Assembly: GCA_009775705.1 (NCBI GenBank)
Contig: VSQE01000066.1
Coordinates: 1-13,907, forward strand
Direction: 5' to 3'
Length of the DNA stretch: 13,907 bases
Source: Prevotellamassilia sp.
GTDB lineage: Bacteria; Bacteroidota; Bacteroidia; Bacteroidales; Bacteroidaceae
In this document: positions 6,308 to 13,872 of the stretch, one piece after another
Layout of the letters: the number at the start of each line of letters is the position of its first letter
How positions within the stretch are numbered: the stretch's first letter is position 1
Position numbers and translations under genes: made by a program
The notes under the pieces: generated by a model
Seen by the model: the letters and a program-made list of their open reading frames with translations, nothing else
What the model was told of the DNA's origin: nothing
The model's database searches: none

Positions 6308-8356
6308 ATGAAAAAGATTTTACTTCTTGTGTTTGCCGTCTTTACGGCTACATCTTCCTTGACGGCACAGAGCCAGTTCCGTGCGTTGAGGCAGACCCGG
6401 CTTTCTGAAACGAAAGTAGCGCCTCAGGGCAAGCTTTTGTTGCAGAAAGAAACGTCAGCGGCCGTCACTCGGGCAGGACGGGCGGTTAACGAGGACGGCT
6501 CTGTCGATCCTAAAATTTTGCAGAATATCTCCGGCGCGGACGGGTCGGTCTATCTGATTAAGTCCAAGAATTCCGGAACTACGGAAATCTCATTCGCCAC
6601 TTTCTACGATCCCGCGCTGGTACAACGTTTTTCCGGTAACAAGATTACAAAGTTAAACACCTATATCGGTCCCAATGCATCGAAAGTGACGGCATGGATT
6701 GCCAATGCCAATACGGGTATCTATCTTTGGGAAAAGGGAAATCCCCTCTTTTCCACCAAGAACTCCCCGAAAGCATTCAGCATAGCTTGCGATTATACCA
6801 TCGACCCCAATGTTCCTATCATTGTAGGCTTTACTGCCACCTATTCCGGTAGTGAGGTCGTATTTCCTGTAGCGAGCAATTATATGGGCAGTGCCTTGCT
6901 GATAGATTTCAACGATGGTGAAGGTTTGGGAGACTACAGTTCATACGGAACGGCATATATCGAATGTGTTACAGAGGGAGCGGCCGGTTTGTCGGAAAAT
7001 GACGTGATGATGTCAGCATCCACAAGCGGACGATTCGTTGCCGGAACAGACTATGCCTCTGCCGTAAGTTTCATTAACCTGGGGGCAAAGCCTGTTTCAG
7101 TTGTGAAGGTAAAGACTGAACTGAACGGGAAAGTGGTGGAAGATGTTATTCAGAGCGAAGACCCTGTTCCTTACCTCGGATCCGTACAGTTCATGGTAAA
7201 GGATCTGGCACCTGCACAGTCCGGACGCTACTACCTCGGTGTGCAGGCTACAGAGGTAAACGGACAGGCAGATGGCTTCCCCGCAGACAACAAAACCACA
7301 GGTCTGGTTGTTTCTATTGGGAAACCGGCCAAGCGTAAAGCGGTGATGGAAGAATTTACCGGAACCTGGTGTGGATGGTGTCCTCGCGGGTTGGTGGCCA
7401 TGGAAAAAATGAAAGAAATGTTCCCGCACGATTTCATTGCTGTTTCAGTGCATGCCGGTGATGAAATGGATGATTTGACCTATCAGCAGATCAGCTATAC
7501 TGCCGGCTTCCCTTCTGCCCTCCTTAACCGTCTGGGACTGATTGATCCTTACTATGGCACAAGGGAAGATGCAACGAGTGATGTATCGGATGATATCCGT
7601 TCGCTTCTAACTATTCCTTGCGAAGCCCTGATCGGCATCAGCAGCGACCTGAATGATGATAAGTCTTCCGTCAATGTCACTGCTACCATGAAATTTACCA
7701 TGCCGGCAGAAGGCCGTAACTATCGTCTGGCATACGTCCTCACCGAAGATGGAATTACGGGATATGATCAGATAAATTACTATCATCCTGCGTATGGGCA
7801 AGTTTCGGAAGATGAACTCCCCGATGATCTGAAGTTTCTTGTAAATACGGGAACAGTTACGGGAAGCGATGTTGTGTACCAGCCCATTTTTAATGATGTA
7901 TCGCGCGGCATTTATGATTTGAACGGTATTGCCGGCAGTCTGGACGGTATAACTTTCACAGAAGGTAAATATGAAATTCATAATTATAGCTTAGCCATAC
8001 CTTCTTCGGTAAAGAATGTTGAGAATCTGAAAGTGGCGGTTTTGTTGCTGGACATGGAGACTGGAGAAGTTGTGACGGCCGAACAGGCTAAAGTGGGTGA
8101 GAGCAACTTTGCAACAGGTTTGGGCCAGGCGCCGGTACAGGTTTCCGCACCTGCTATCAGCGTTTCGGCAGGAGCTATATCTGTAGAAGGCGCTTCCGTT
8201 GCTCAGGTACAGGTGTACGCGGCTGATGGAAAACTTGTGACAAGCGTAAGTGCCAATGGCAGTGTTTCCATTCCTACCATGAACTTTGCAAATGGTACGT
8301 ATATCGTGCGTGTTGTAAGCCAGACCGGTGTGACGGTGAAAAAAGTCAGCATCTGA
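6308..8356 (+). CDS. Secreted Omp28-like protein with thioredoxin-like domain and type A sorting-type C-terminus
   Basis: Encodes 682 residues. The N-terminus MKKILLLVFAVFTATSSLTA-QS is a clear Sec signal peptide, with likely cleavage after A20. Residues about 60-340 are beta-rich and unassigned; they include an Ig-like stretch near 245-340 that may be a CARDB-type domain. A thioredoxin-like domain follows from about 341: EEFTGTWCGWCPRG carries the redox pair C355/C358, and FPSA (401-404) supplies the cis-proline loop. This is the pattern of Bacteroidota Omp28-related proteins. The last 70 residues (VQVYAADGKLVTS, then GTYIVRVV and KKVSI) resemble the type A sorting domain used by the type IX secretion system. 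The protein is probably exported and perhaps surface attached. It has its own promoter and a hairpin terminator, so it is likely monocistronic. The substrate of the redox domain is unknown. Confidence 0.85.
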   Translation: MKKILLLVFAVFTATSSLTAQSQFRALRQTRLSETKVAPQGKLLLQKETSAAVTRAGRAVNEDGSVDPKILQNISGADGSVYLIKSKNSGTTEISFATFYDPALVQRFSGNKITKLNTYIGPNASKVTAWIANANTGIYLWEKGNPLFSTKNSPKAFSIACDYTIDPNVPIIVGFTATYSGSEVVFPVASNYMGSALLIDFNDGEGLGDYSSYGTAYIECVTEGAAGLSENDVMMSASTSGRFVAGTDYASAVSFINLGAKPVSVVKVKTELNGKVVEDVIQSEDPVPYLGSVQFMVKDLAPAQSGRYYLGVQATEVNGQADGFPADNKTTGLVVSIGKPAKRKAVMEEFTGTWCGWCPRGLVAMEKMKEMFPHDFIAVSVHAGDEMDDLTYQQISYTAGFPSALLNRLGLIDPYYGTREDATSDVSDDIRSLLTIPCEALIGISSDLNDDKSSVNVTATMKFTMPAEGRNYRLAYVLTEDGITGYDQINYYHPAYGQVSEDELPDDLKFLVNTGTVTGSDVVYQPIFNDVSRGIYDLNGIAGSLDGITFTEGKYEIHNYSLAIPSSVKNVENLKVAVLLLDMETGEVVTAEQAKVGESNFATGLGQAPVQVSAPAISVSAGAISVEGASVAQVQVYAADGKLVTSVSANGSVSIPTMNFANGTYIVRVVSQTGVTVKKVSI

Positions 8357-8375
8357 TTTAGGATACACAGAAACG

Positions 8376-8426
8376 AATCGAGTAGAAGATAAACACTAAT
8401 CTCTGGTGTTTATCTTCTACTCGATT
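8376..8426. terminator. Long hairpin, probable terminator of the Omp28-like gene
   Basis: The arms 8376-8396 and 8406-8426 are perfect 21-nt reverse complements, beginning AATCGAG and ending CTCGATT, around a 9-nt loop. AAAC/GTTT pairing just outside the stem (8371-8374 with 8429-8432) could extend it past a small internal loop. It lies 20 nt after the stop codon. There is no T run after the stem, only GTGTTTGC, so it is not a textbook intrinsic terminator, but the location fits a transcript end and possible 3' stabilisation. Confidence 0.65.
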
Positions 8427-8533
8427 GTGTTTGCAAGCCCCCCTCTTAGATTTCAAGGATTTCCAGAGGTGATGTTCCCACGTACGAATTTTGCTTATTG
8501 TCATTAAACATGAAACGTCGCAGGGTCTTTTTC

Positions 8534-8563
8534 TTGCATTTGAAAAAGTTTTATCTAAATTTG
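8534..8563 (+). promoter_or_regulatory. Bacteroidota promoter of the GT-HIT-SpoIID / AmpG-like operon
   Basis: TAAATTTG at 8556-8563 matches TAnnTTTG, and TTG at 8534-8536 lies 19 nt upstream as a partial -33 element. Transcription would start near 8568-8571. That places the ATG codons at 8498-8512 upstream of the transcript and argues that translation begins at 8579 or 8591, with a very short leader. Confidence 0.6.
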
Positions 8564-8578
8564 CATACAATAATAAAT

Positions 8579-11500
8579 ATGAATTCGGATATGAAGCCTT
8601 TTGCTGATTTCTTTATATTGGGTACCGGTGGCGTGGAGCCATCCGGCAGTTTTTCGGAAATTTCGGAGAGCGGTATGCTCCGTTCGGTCTGTGTACGTTC
8701 TTCTGAGACGGATGGCCCGTCCTCTCCTGATAGCATTGTGCTGTCGGCCGAGAAACTCGGCAGTACCAAACTTCTGCGTTTGGTTGCCGGGCGCGCCTCG
8801 TCGCGTTATGTGCTGCTCTGGCTTGGGCGGGGGAAACTGCGTCTTGGTTACCGATGCGTGGAACGGATGATCCAGGCTGCCGAGGACTCCGGTGCCGTAA
8901 TGGTCTATTCTGATTACTACGACCGTTTGCCAGCTGAAGAAGGAAATTCCGTATTACGGCTTCATCCTGTTCTTGATTATCAGGAAGGTTCTTTGAGGGA
9001 TGACTTTGATTTCGGCAATCTGTGGCTGGTGCGTACAGATACCTTGCAACATTTTTTTCAGGAAGACAAAGTTCCCCGTTTGCGTTTTGCTGCTTTTTAT
9101 GCTTTGCGGCTGTTCCTGTCGCGCGAGGGACGTTTTTTACATCTCCCCGAAGCTCTTTATGAAGAGGATGTAACCGATATGCGCCGTAGCGGTGAGCGAC
9201 AGTTCGATTATGTGGATCCGGCTAATCGCGAGGTTCAGTTGGAATGTGAAAGGGTCTGTACGGAACATTTGCACCGTATCGGAGCCTATCTCGCACCGGA
9301 CGAGTGGGAGGATCTTCCCAATGACACAACGGCCTATCCCGTAGAGGCTTCCGTGGTAATTCCGGTACGTAATAGGGTGTGCACGGTGGCCGATGCCGTA
9401 AGAAGCGTTCTTTCACAAGAGGCGGATTTTTCTTTTAATGTCATTGTGGTGGACAATCACAGTACGGACGGAACTGCGGAGTGCATCCGTAATCTCACCG
9501 TGGAGGATTCCCGTGTCGTGTTGTTGCAGCCTACAAGAACGGATCTGGGTATAGGTGGCTGTTGGGATATGGCAGTTCGCTGCGAGCATTGCGGACGCTA
9601 TGCCGTACAGCTTGATTCGGACGATTTGTATAGTGATGCCACGGTGCTGACACGTATTGTCGAGGCTTTTCATAAGCAGAAGGCAGCGATGGTCATCGGG
9701 GCTTACCGTATGGTGGACTTTAATTTGCAGACTCTTCCTCCAGGTCTTATTGCACATAAGGAATGGACAACGGAGAATGGTCGTAACAATGCTTTGCGCA
9801 TCAATGGCCTGGGGGCACCGCGGGCGTTCCGTACCGATCTTTTGAGGCGTATCGGGTTTCCAAATACCAGTTATGGTGAGGACTATGCACTCGGACTGGC
9901 TTTTTCCCGCCATTACCGGATCGGTCGCATTTTTGATGAGTTGTATCTGTGTCGTCGTTGGGAGGGTAATTCCGATGCGGCGCTTTCCGTGGAGAAAGTG
10001 AACGCCAATAACCGTTATAAGGATCGTCTGCGTACCGTTGAGTTGTATGCGCGTCAGGAAATGAACCGCCGGTGGAATCATGCTGTCTGTCAGGAGGAAG
10101 TGATGGCCTTTTTCGATCGCCAGCTTTCCATTTGGGAGGAAGCGCGTGAAAGATTTCTCGATCTGGACGAAAAGGTGCGTACAAAGGTGCTGGAGTCCGA
10201 GGACTATGCTCTTGCCGCCCAGTTCAATCCTTGCCGAATAGTCTCGACTGTGGCAAAGGTAGATAAGAAGAATCTGAAAAAGCGGCCTTGTTTTCTGTGT
10301 GACCGCAACAGACCGGTGGCTCAACTGGATCTGCCTGTCGAGGGACATTTTCATATCCTGGTGAATCCTTTCCCCATTTTGCCACGGCATCTGACCATTC
10401 CTACTCGCCGTCATCGTGTACAGGAAATCTCCGTATTTCTTTCGTCCTTTAACCGGATGGTGTGGCGGATGCCCGATTTTCTGTTTTTTTATAACGGTGG
10501 GCGTTGCGGGGCATCCGCTCCGGATCATGCCCATTTGCAGGCCGGTGCGCGTGGGATAGTTCCGCTTGAACGCGATTGGACTTTTTATGTGAACCGTTTG
10601 GAAAAGATCTATCCCTTAAAGACTTCTGAAGAGGCAGACTTGCAGGAACGGGGATATACTGCCAAATCAGTGGGGCTTTATCTGTTGAGAGGATATGCCT
10701 GTCCTGCTTTTGTCTTACAGGGAGGGTGTGACGGTGACGATACATTTTTGTTGGACAAACTTATGGAACTGCTGCCGGTGGAGGAGGGCTGTGTCGAGCC
10801 GGATATAAATCTGCTGGCGTGGCGACAAAGTGGCGGACCGGCGGACGAAGATCAGGTGGTCATGGTGCTGTTTCCCCGTCGCAAGCATCGTCCGGACTGT
10901 TATTATGCCGAAGGACGGCAGCAATTGCTTGTTTCGCCCGGAGCTTTGGATATGGGAGGACTTGTTATCACGCCGCGGGAGGAGGATTTTGAAAGACTGA
11001 CAACCCGTCAGGTGGCTTCCATTTTGAAGGAAGTTACGTTGAGTGAGAGCCAGGTGGAGCAGATAGCGCGGAAACTTCATGGAGGAAAGGTCTCGCGAGG
11101 CCTTTCCCGTGCGGATGAGCGTGGAGGTTTGCCCGAAGAGGAACCCGAAGTATCGGTGGGAATCATGTGTGAAGACAAGGTCACGTTTGTGCTGAATACC
11201 AATTATATTGCCAAAGGGCAGGTTGTTACAGGTTCCCAGACGGCCGAATGTAGGGATGGTGGCATTTTGTGGAATGGCAATCTGTACAGTTCTCTTACTT
11301 TTCATCCCGAAAGTGAAGATGCGTCTTTCACCCTTGAAGATGTTACTTTCGGCATCCGCTTTCACTGGGAGCGTAAGGAAGCACAGACTTTCCGCGGGAC
11401 ATTGCGTCTGATCGTGGAGGAAGAAAAGCTGGTGGTCATCAACCGCCTTCCGGTAGAGGACTATCTGTTGTCTGTCATCAGCAGCGAGATGAAAGCGACT

Positions 11501-12439
11501 TCTTCCATCGAACTGTTGAAAACTCATGCTGTGGTGTCTCGCAGTTGGTTGTTCTATCAGATGAGGCTGCGCCGGCAGGGCAATAATTCCGGTGGTTTCT
11601 TCTCCTTTGTGCGGAAAGATGATGAGTATATCCGTTGGTACGACCGCGAGGATCATACCCTGTTTGATGTGTGTGCGGACGATCATTGTCAGCGTTACCA
11701 GGGCATTACGCGCGCAACTGCCGCCAATGTGGCTGAAGCCGTGAAGGCGACACGCGGAGTCGTGTTGTTGCACGATGGGGAAGTGTGTGATGCCCGTTTC
11801 TCAAAATGTTGTGGTGGTATTACCGAGCGTTTCTCCACTTGTTGGGACGATCGCGACGTGTCCTATTTGCAACCGGTGCGCGATGCTATAGACGAGACCG
11901 TACCCGTTCTTGATACGGAAGAAGCGGTCGATGCCTGGATCCGTAAGGCTCCTGATGCTTTTTGCAATACAGAGGACCATGCGTTGCTGTCGCAGGTGCT
12001 GAACGATTACGATATGGAGACTACAGATTTTTACCGTTGGAAGGTAACCTTATCACAGGCCGAAATGGCAGAATTGGTCCGGCGGAACAGGGATGAGGAT
12101 TTTGGCAATATTTTGGATTTGCAGCCGGTGGAGCGTGGGGATGGCGGCAGATTGTCGAAGTTGCGTATTGTCGGTTCCAAAAAGACGCTGGTCATAGGAA
12201 AAGAACTGGAGATACGCCGGACGTTTTCCGATACTCATCTGTACAGTTCCGCCTTTGTTATAGATAAGGATAATATTGTAGACGGAGTGCCCGGCAGTTT
12301 CACCTTGACCGGAGCAGGGTGGGGACATGGTGTCGGCATGTGTCAGATTGGTGCGGCTGTGATGAGCGAGAAAGGATATGAATATCAGGAAATTTTGCGT
12401 CATTATTATAGTGAGGCTGAAATAAAGAAAATATATTGA
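8579..12439 (+). CDS. Multidomain fusion: tandem GT-A glycosyltransferase, HIT/GalT-like (DUF4922-type) and SpoIID/LytB domains
   Basis: Encodes 1286 residues from the ATG at 8579; the ATG at 8591 is an alternative. The open frame reaches back to 8498, but that lies upstream of the promoter. Residues about 33-200 look like a GT-A fold with its metal motif lost (LGRG at 82-85; VYSDYYD near 110-116). Residues 256-468 are an intact family 2 glycosyltransferase: VVIPVRNR, VDNHSTDG, DSDD (346-349), ED (434-435) and RRWEGNS. Residues about 549-828 resemble the GalT/Ap4A phosphorylase/HIT group: CFLC (571-574), LVNPFPILPRH and HAHLQ (650-654), where H652 would be the nucleophile. Residues 857-1286 are a SpoIID/LytB domain: LPVEDYLLSVISSEM with catalytic-type E970, then GWGHGVGMCQIGA (1248-1260 region). 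No signal peptide or membrane segment is visible, which is odd for SpoIID. The AmpG-like gene follows after 2 nt. The domain calls are good; the biological role is unknown. Confidence 0.85.
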   Translation: MNSDMKPFADFFILGTGGVEPSGSFSEISESGMLRSVCVRSSETDGPSSPDSIVLSAEKLGSTKLLRLVAGRASSRYVLLWLGRGKLRLGYRCVERMIQAAEDSGAVMVYSDYYDRLPAEEGNSVLRLHPVLDYQEGSLRDDFDFGNLWLVRTDTLQHFFQEDKVPRLRFAAFYALRLFLSREGRFLHLPEALYEEDVTDMRRSGERQFDYVDPANREVQLECERVCTEHLHRIGAYLAPDEWEDLPNDTTAYPVEASVVIPVRNRVCTVADAVRSVLSQEADFSFNVIVVDNHSTDGTAECIRNLTVEDSRVVLLQPTRTDLGIGGCWDMAVRCEHCGRYAVQLDSDDLYSDATVLTRIVEAFHKQKAAMVIGAYRMVDFNLQTLPPGLIAHKEWTTENGRNNALRINGLGAPRAFRTDLLRRIGFPNTSYGEDYALGLAFSRHYRIGRIFDELYLCRRWEGNSDAALSVEKVNANNRYKDRLRTVELYARQEMNRRWNHAVCQEEVMAFFDRQLSIWEEARERFLDLDEKVRTKVLESEDYALAAQFNPCRIVSTVAKVDKKNLKKRPCFLCDRNRPVAQLDLPVEGHFHILVNPFPILPRHLTIPTRRHRVQEISVFLSSFNRMVWRMPDFLFFYNGGRCGASAPDHAHLQAGARGIVPLERDWTFYVNRLEKIYPLKTSEEADLQERGYTAKSVGLYLLRGYACPAFVLQGGCDGDDTFLLDKLMELLPVEEGCVEPDINLLAWRQSGGPADEDQVVMVLFPRRKHRPDCYYAEGRQQLLVSPGALDMGGLVITPREEDFERLTTRQVASILKEVTLSESQVEQIARKLHGGKVSRGLSRADERGGLPEEEPEVSVGIMCEDKVTFVLNTNYIAKGQVVTGSQTAECRDGGILWNGNLYSSLTFHPESEDASFTLEDVTFGIRFHWERKEAQTFRGTLRLIVEEEKLVVINRLPVEDYLLSVISSEMKATSSIELLKTHAVVSRSWLFYQMRLRRQGNNSGGFFSFVRKDDEYIRWYDREDHTLFDVCADDHCQRYQGITRATAANVAEAVKATRGVVLLHDGEVCDARFSKCCGGITERFSTCWDDRDVSYLQPVRDAIDETVPVLDTEEAVDAWIRKAPDAFCNTEDHALLSQVLNDYDMETTDFYRWKVTLSQAEMAELVRRNRDEDFGNILDLQPVERGDGGRLSKLRIVGSKKTLVIGKELEIRRTFSDTHLYSSAFVIDKDNIVDGVPGSFTLTGAGWGHGVGMCQIGAAVMSEKGYEYQEILRHYYSEAEIKKIY

Positions 12440-12441
12440 AA

Positions 12442-13716
12442 ATGGAAGTGAAAAAGAATACAGCTCCCTACTGGTGGGTCCCCAGTCTTTATTTTGCGGA
12501 AGGTATTCCTTATGTTATCGTCATGACGGTAGCGCTGGTCATGTACAAGCGGCTCGGTCTGTCCAATACGGAAGTCACATTATATACCTCGTGGCTTTAT
12601 CTTCCCTGGGTCATCAAGCCGTTGTGGAGTCCTGTGGTCGATCTGTTCCGTACCAAGCGGTGGTGGATTATTGTAATGCAGCTGGTCATTGGCGCTTCGT
12701 TGGCGGGAGTGGCTTTTACGTTGCGTATGCCGTCAGGCATTCAGTGGTCGCTGGCTTTTTTCTGGCTGATGGCTTTCAGTAGTGCCACGCATGATATTGC
12801 CGCCGATGGTTTCTATATGCTTGAACTAAATGAGCACGACCAGTCCTTTTATGTCGGCATACGCAGTACGTTCTATCGTTTTGCCACCATTGCGGGACAA
12901 GGCTTGCTGATCATGTTTGCCGGAGTATTGGAAGTGTATTTGAAGAATCCGGTGCGCGCCTGGTCGTTTACTTTTTGGGTGGCGGCTGCCGTTTTTCTGG
13001 GGCTTTACCTTTATCACCGTTTCATGTTGCCGCGTCCGGAATCCGATGGTCGTGCCGGTTCTTTGGAAGTCCCTTTCCGAAGTCTCGGGGACCCGTTTCG
13101 CTCTTTTTTCTCAAAGCCGCAGATCGGGGTGGCGTTGGCCTTTATGTTGCTTTATCGTTTTCCGGAAGCTCTTTTGACAAAAGTGTCTCCGTTATTTCTG
13201 CTGGATCGAACCTCGGCCGGTGGTTTGGCTCTTTCTACGAACGAACTCGGTTGGGTGCAGGGAACCGTAGGTGTGTTCGGTCTGTTGTTGGGTGGTGTTT
13301 CAGGAGGTATTGCCGTTTCTTCCGGAGGGTTCAGAAAATGGCTTTGGCCGATGGTCATGAGCATTTCCTTGCCCAATGCCGTATATATAGTATTGGCATA
13401 TTTCCAGCCTGACAGTTTGCTGTTGGTCAATCTGTGTGTATTCATCGAGCAGTTCGGCTATGGCTTTGGCTTTACCGCCTATATGCTTTTTCTCATTTAT
13501 TTTTCGCAGGGACCTACCAAGACTGCCCATTACGCCTTCTGCACGGGTTTCATGGCGCTTAGTATGATGCTGCCGGGAATGGTGGCGGGCTGGTTGCAGG
13601 AACATATAGGTTATCTGAATTTCTTTATTCTTGTGATGGCCTTGTGCCCTTTGACTTTTGTTGTGGCGGCCATGATAAAGGTGGACGAGCAGTTTGGAAA
13701 GGAACGTGTGTCGTAA
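12442..13716 (+). CDS. AmpG-like major facilitator superfamily permease
   Basis: Encodes 424 residues, nearly all hydrophobic, with about twelve membrane segments. The N-terminal half resembles AmpG, the inner-membrane permease for anhydromuropeptides. LYFAEGIPY (16-24) and LPWVIKPLWSPVVD (54-67), followed by RW and a Gln, match the AmpG pattern with WSP and Asp after helix 2. SSATHDIAADGFYM (113-126) matches AmpG's SASQDIVFDAW region. Substrate specificity cannot be told from this; other members of the family carry sugars or other solutes. An in-frame TTG at 12436 overlaps the previous stop codon, but the ATG at 12442 is the better start and leaves a gap of only 2 nt. Translation is therefore probably coupled to the GT-HIT-SpoIID gene. 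A terminator-like hairpin lies 156 nt downstream. Confidence 0.85.
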   Translation: MEVKKNTAPYWWVPSLYFAEGIPYVIVMTVALVMYKRLGLSNTEVTLYTSWLYLPWVIKPLWSPVVDLFRTKRWWIIVMQLVIGASLAGVAFTLRMPSGIQWSLAFFWLMAFSSATHDIAADGFYMLELNEHDQSFYVGIRSTFYRFATIAGQGLLIMFAGVLEVYLKNPVRAWSFTFWVAAAVFLGLYLYHRFMLPRPESDGRAGSLEVPFRSLGDPFRSFFSKPQIGVALAFMLLYRFPEALLTKVSPLFLLDRTSAGGLALSTNELGWVQGTVGVFGLLLGGVSGGIAVSSGGFRKWLWPMVMSISLPNAVYIVLAYFQPDSLLLVNLCVFIEQFGYGFGFTAYMLFLIYFSQGPTKTAHYAFCTGFMALSMMLPGMVAGWLQEHIGYLNFFILVMALCPLTFVVAAMIKVDEQFGKERVS

Positions 13717-13872
13717 ACCTGTTTTTTCGAATGGGATGCAAATAACGGGTTTATGGTACATATTGTTTGGGAAACCGACAGGTTGCAATTGAGGGAAATG
13801 ACCCTTTGGGACCTGAATACATTAAAATAAACTATTGCTGTCCGATAAAACTTTTTGAGGCAAAACAAAATT

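Noticed and set aside
8427..8533. Possible small gene or riboswitch between the hairpin and the promoter of the fusion gene
   Set aside because: I saw only a short direct repeat (GATTTC twice, 3 nt apart) and no conserved RNA element or credible small ORF.
8498..8578. N-terminal extension of the fusion protein starting at 8498
   Set aside because: It would begin upstream of the -7 element at 8556-8563, and the added residues are basic and low complexity with no fit to the GT-A-like start. The ATG at 8579 or 8591 is preferred.
9413..10534. Open frame of 373 codons on the minus strand inside the GT-HIT-SpoIID gene
   Set aside because: It is antisense to the motif-bearing glycosyltransferase and HIT regions, its product has no recognisable domain, and no promoter precedes it. 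Long antisense frames are common at this base composition.
10715..11773. Open frame of 352 codons on the minus strand inside the GT-HIT-SpoIID gene
   Set aside because: Same reasoning: a shadow of the HIT and SpoIID coding strand with a low-complexity, domain-free product.
13831..13870. Possible insertion-sequence terminal sequence near the window end
   Set aside because: No transposase, matching inverted end or target-site duplication is visible in the window, so a mobile element is not annotated.
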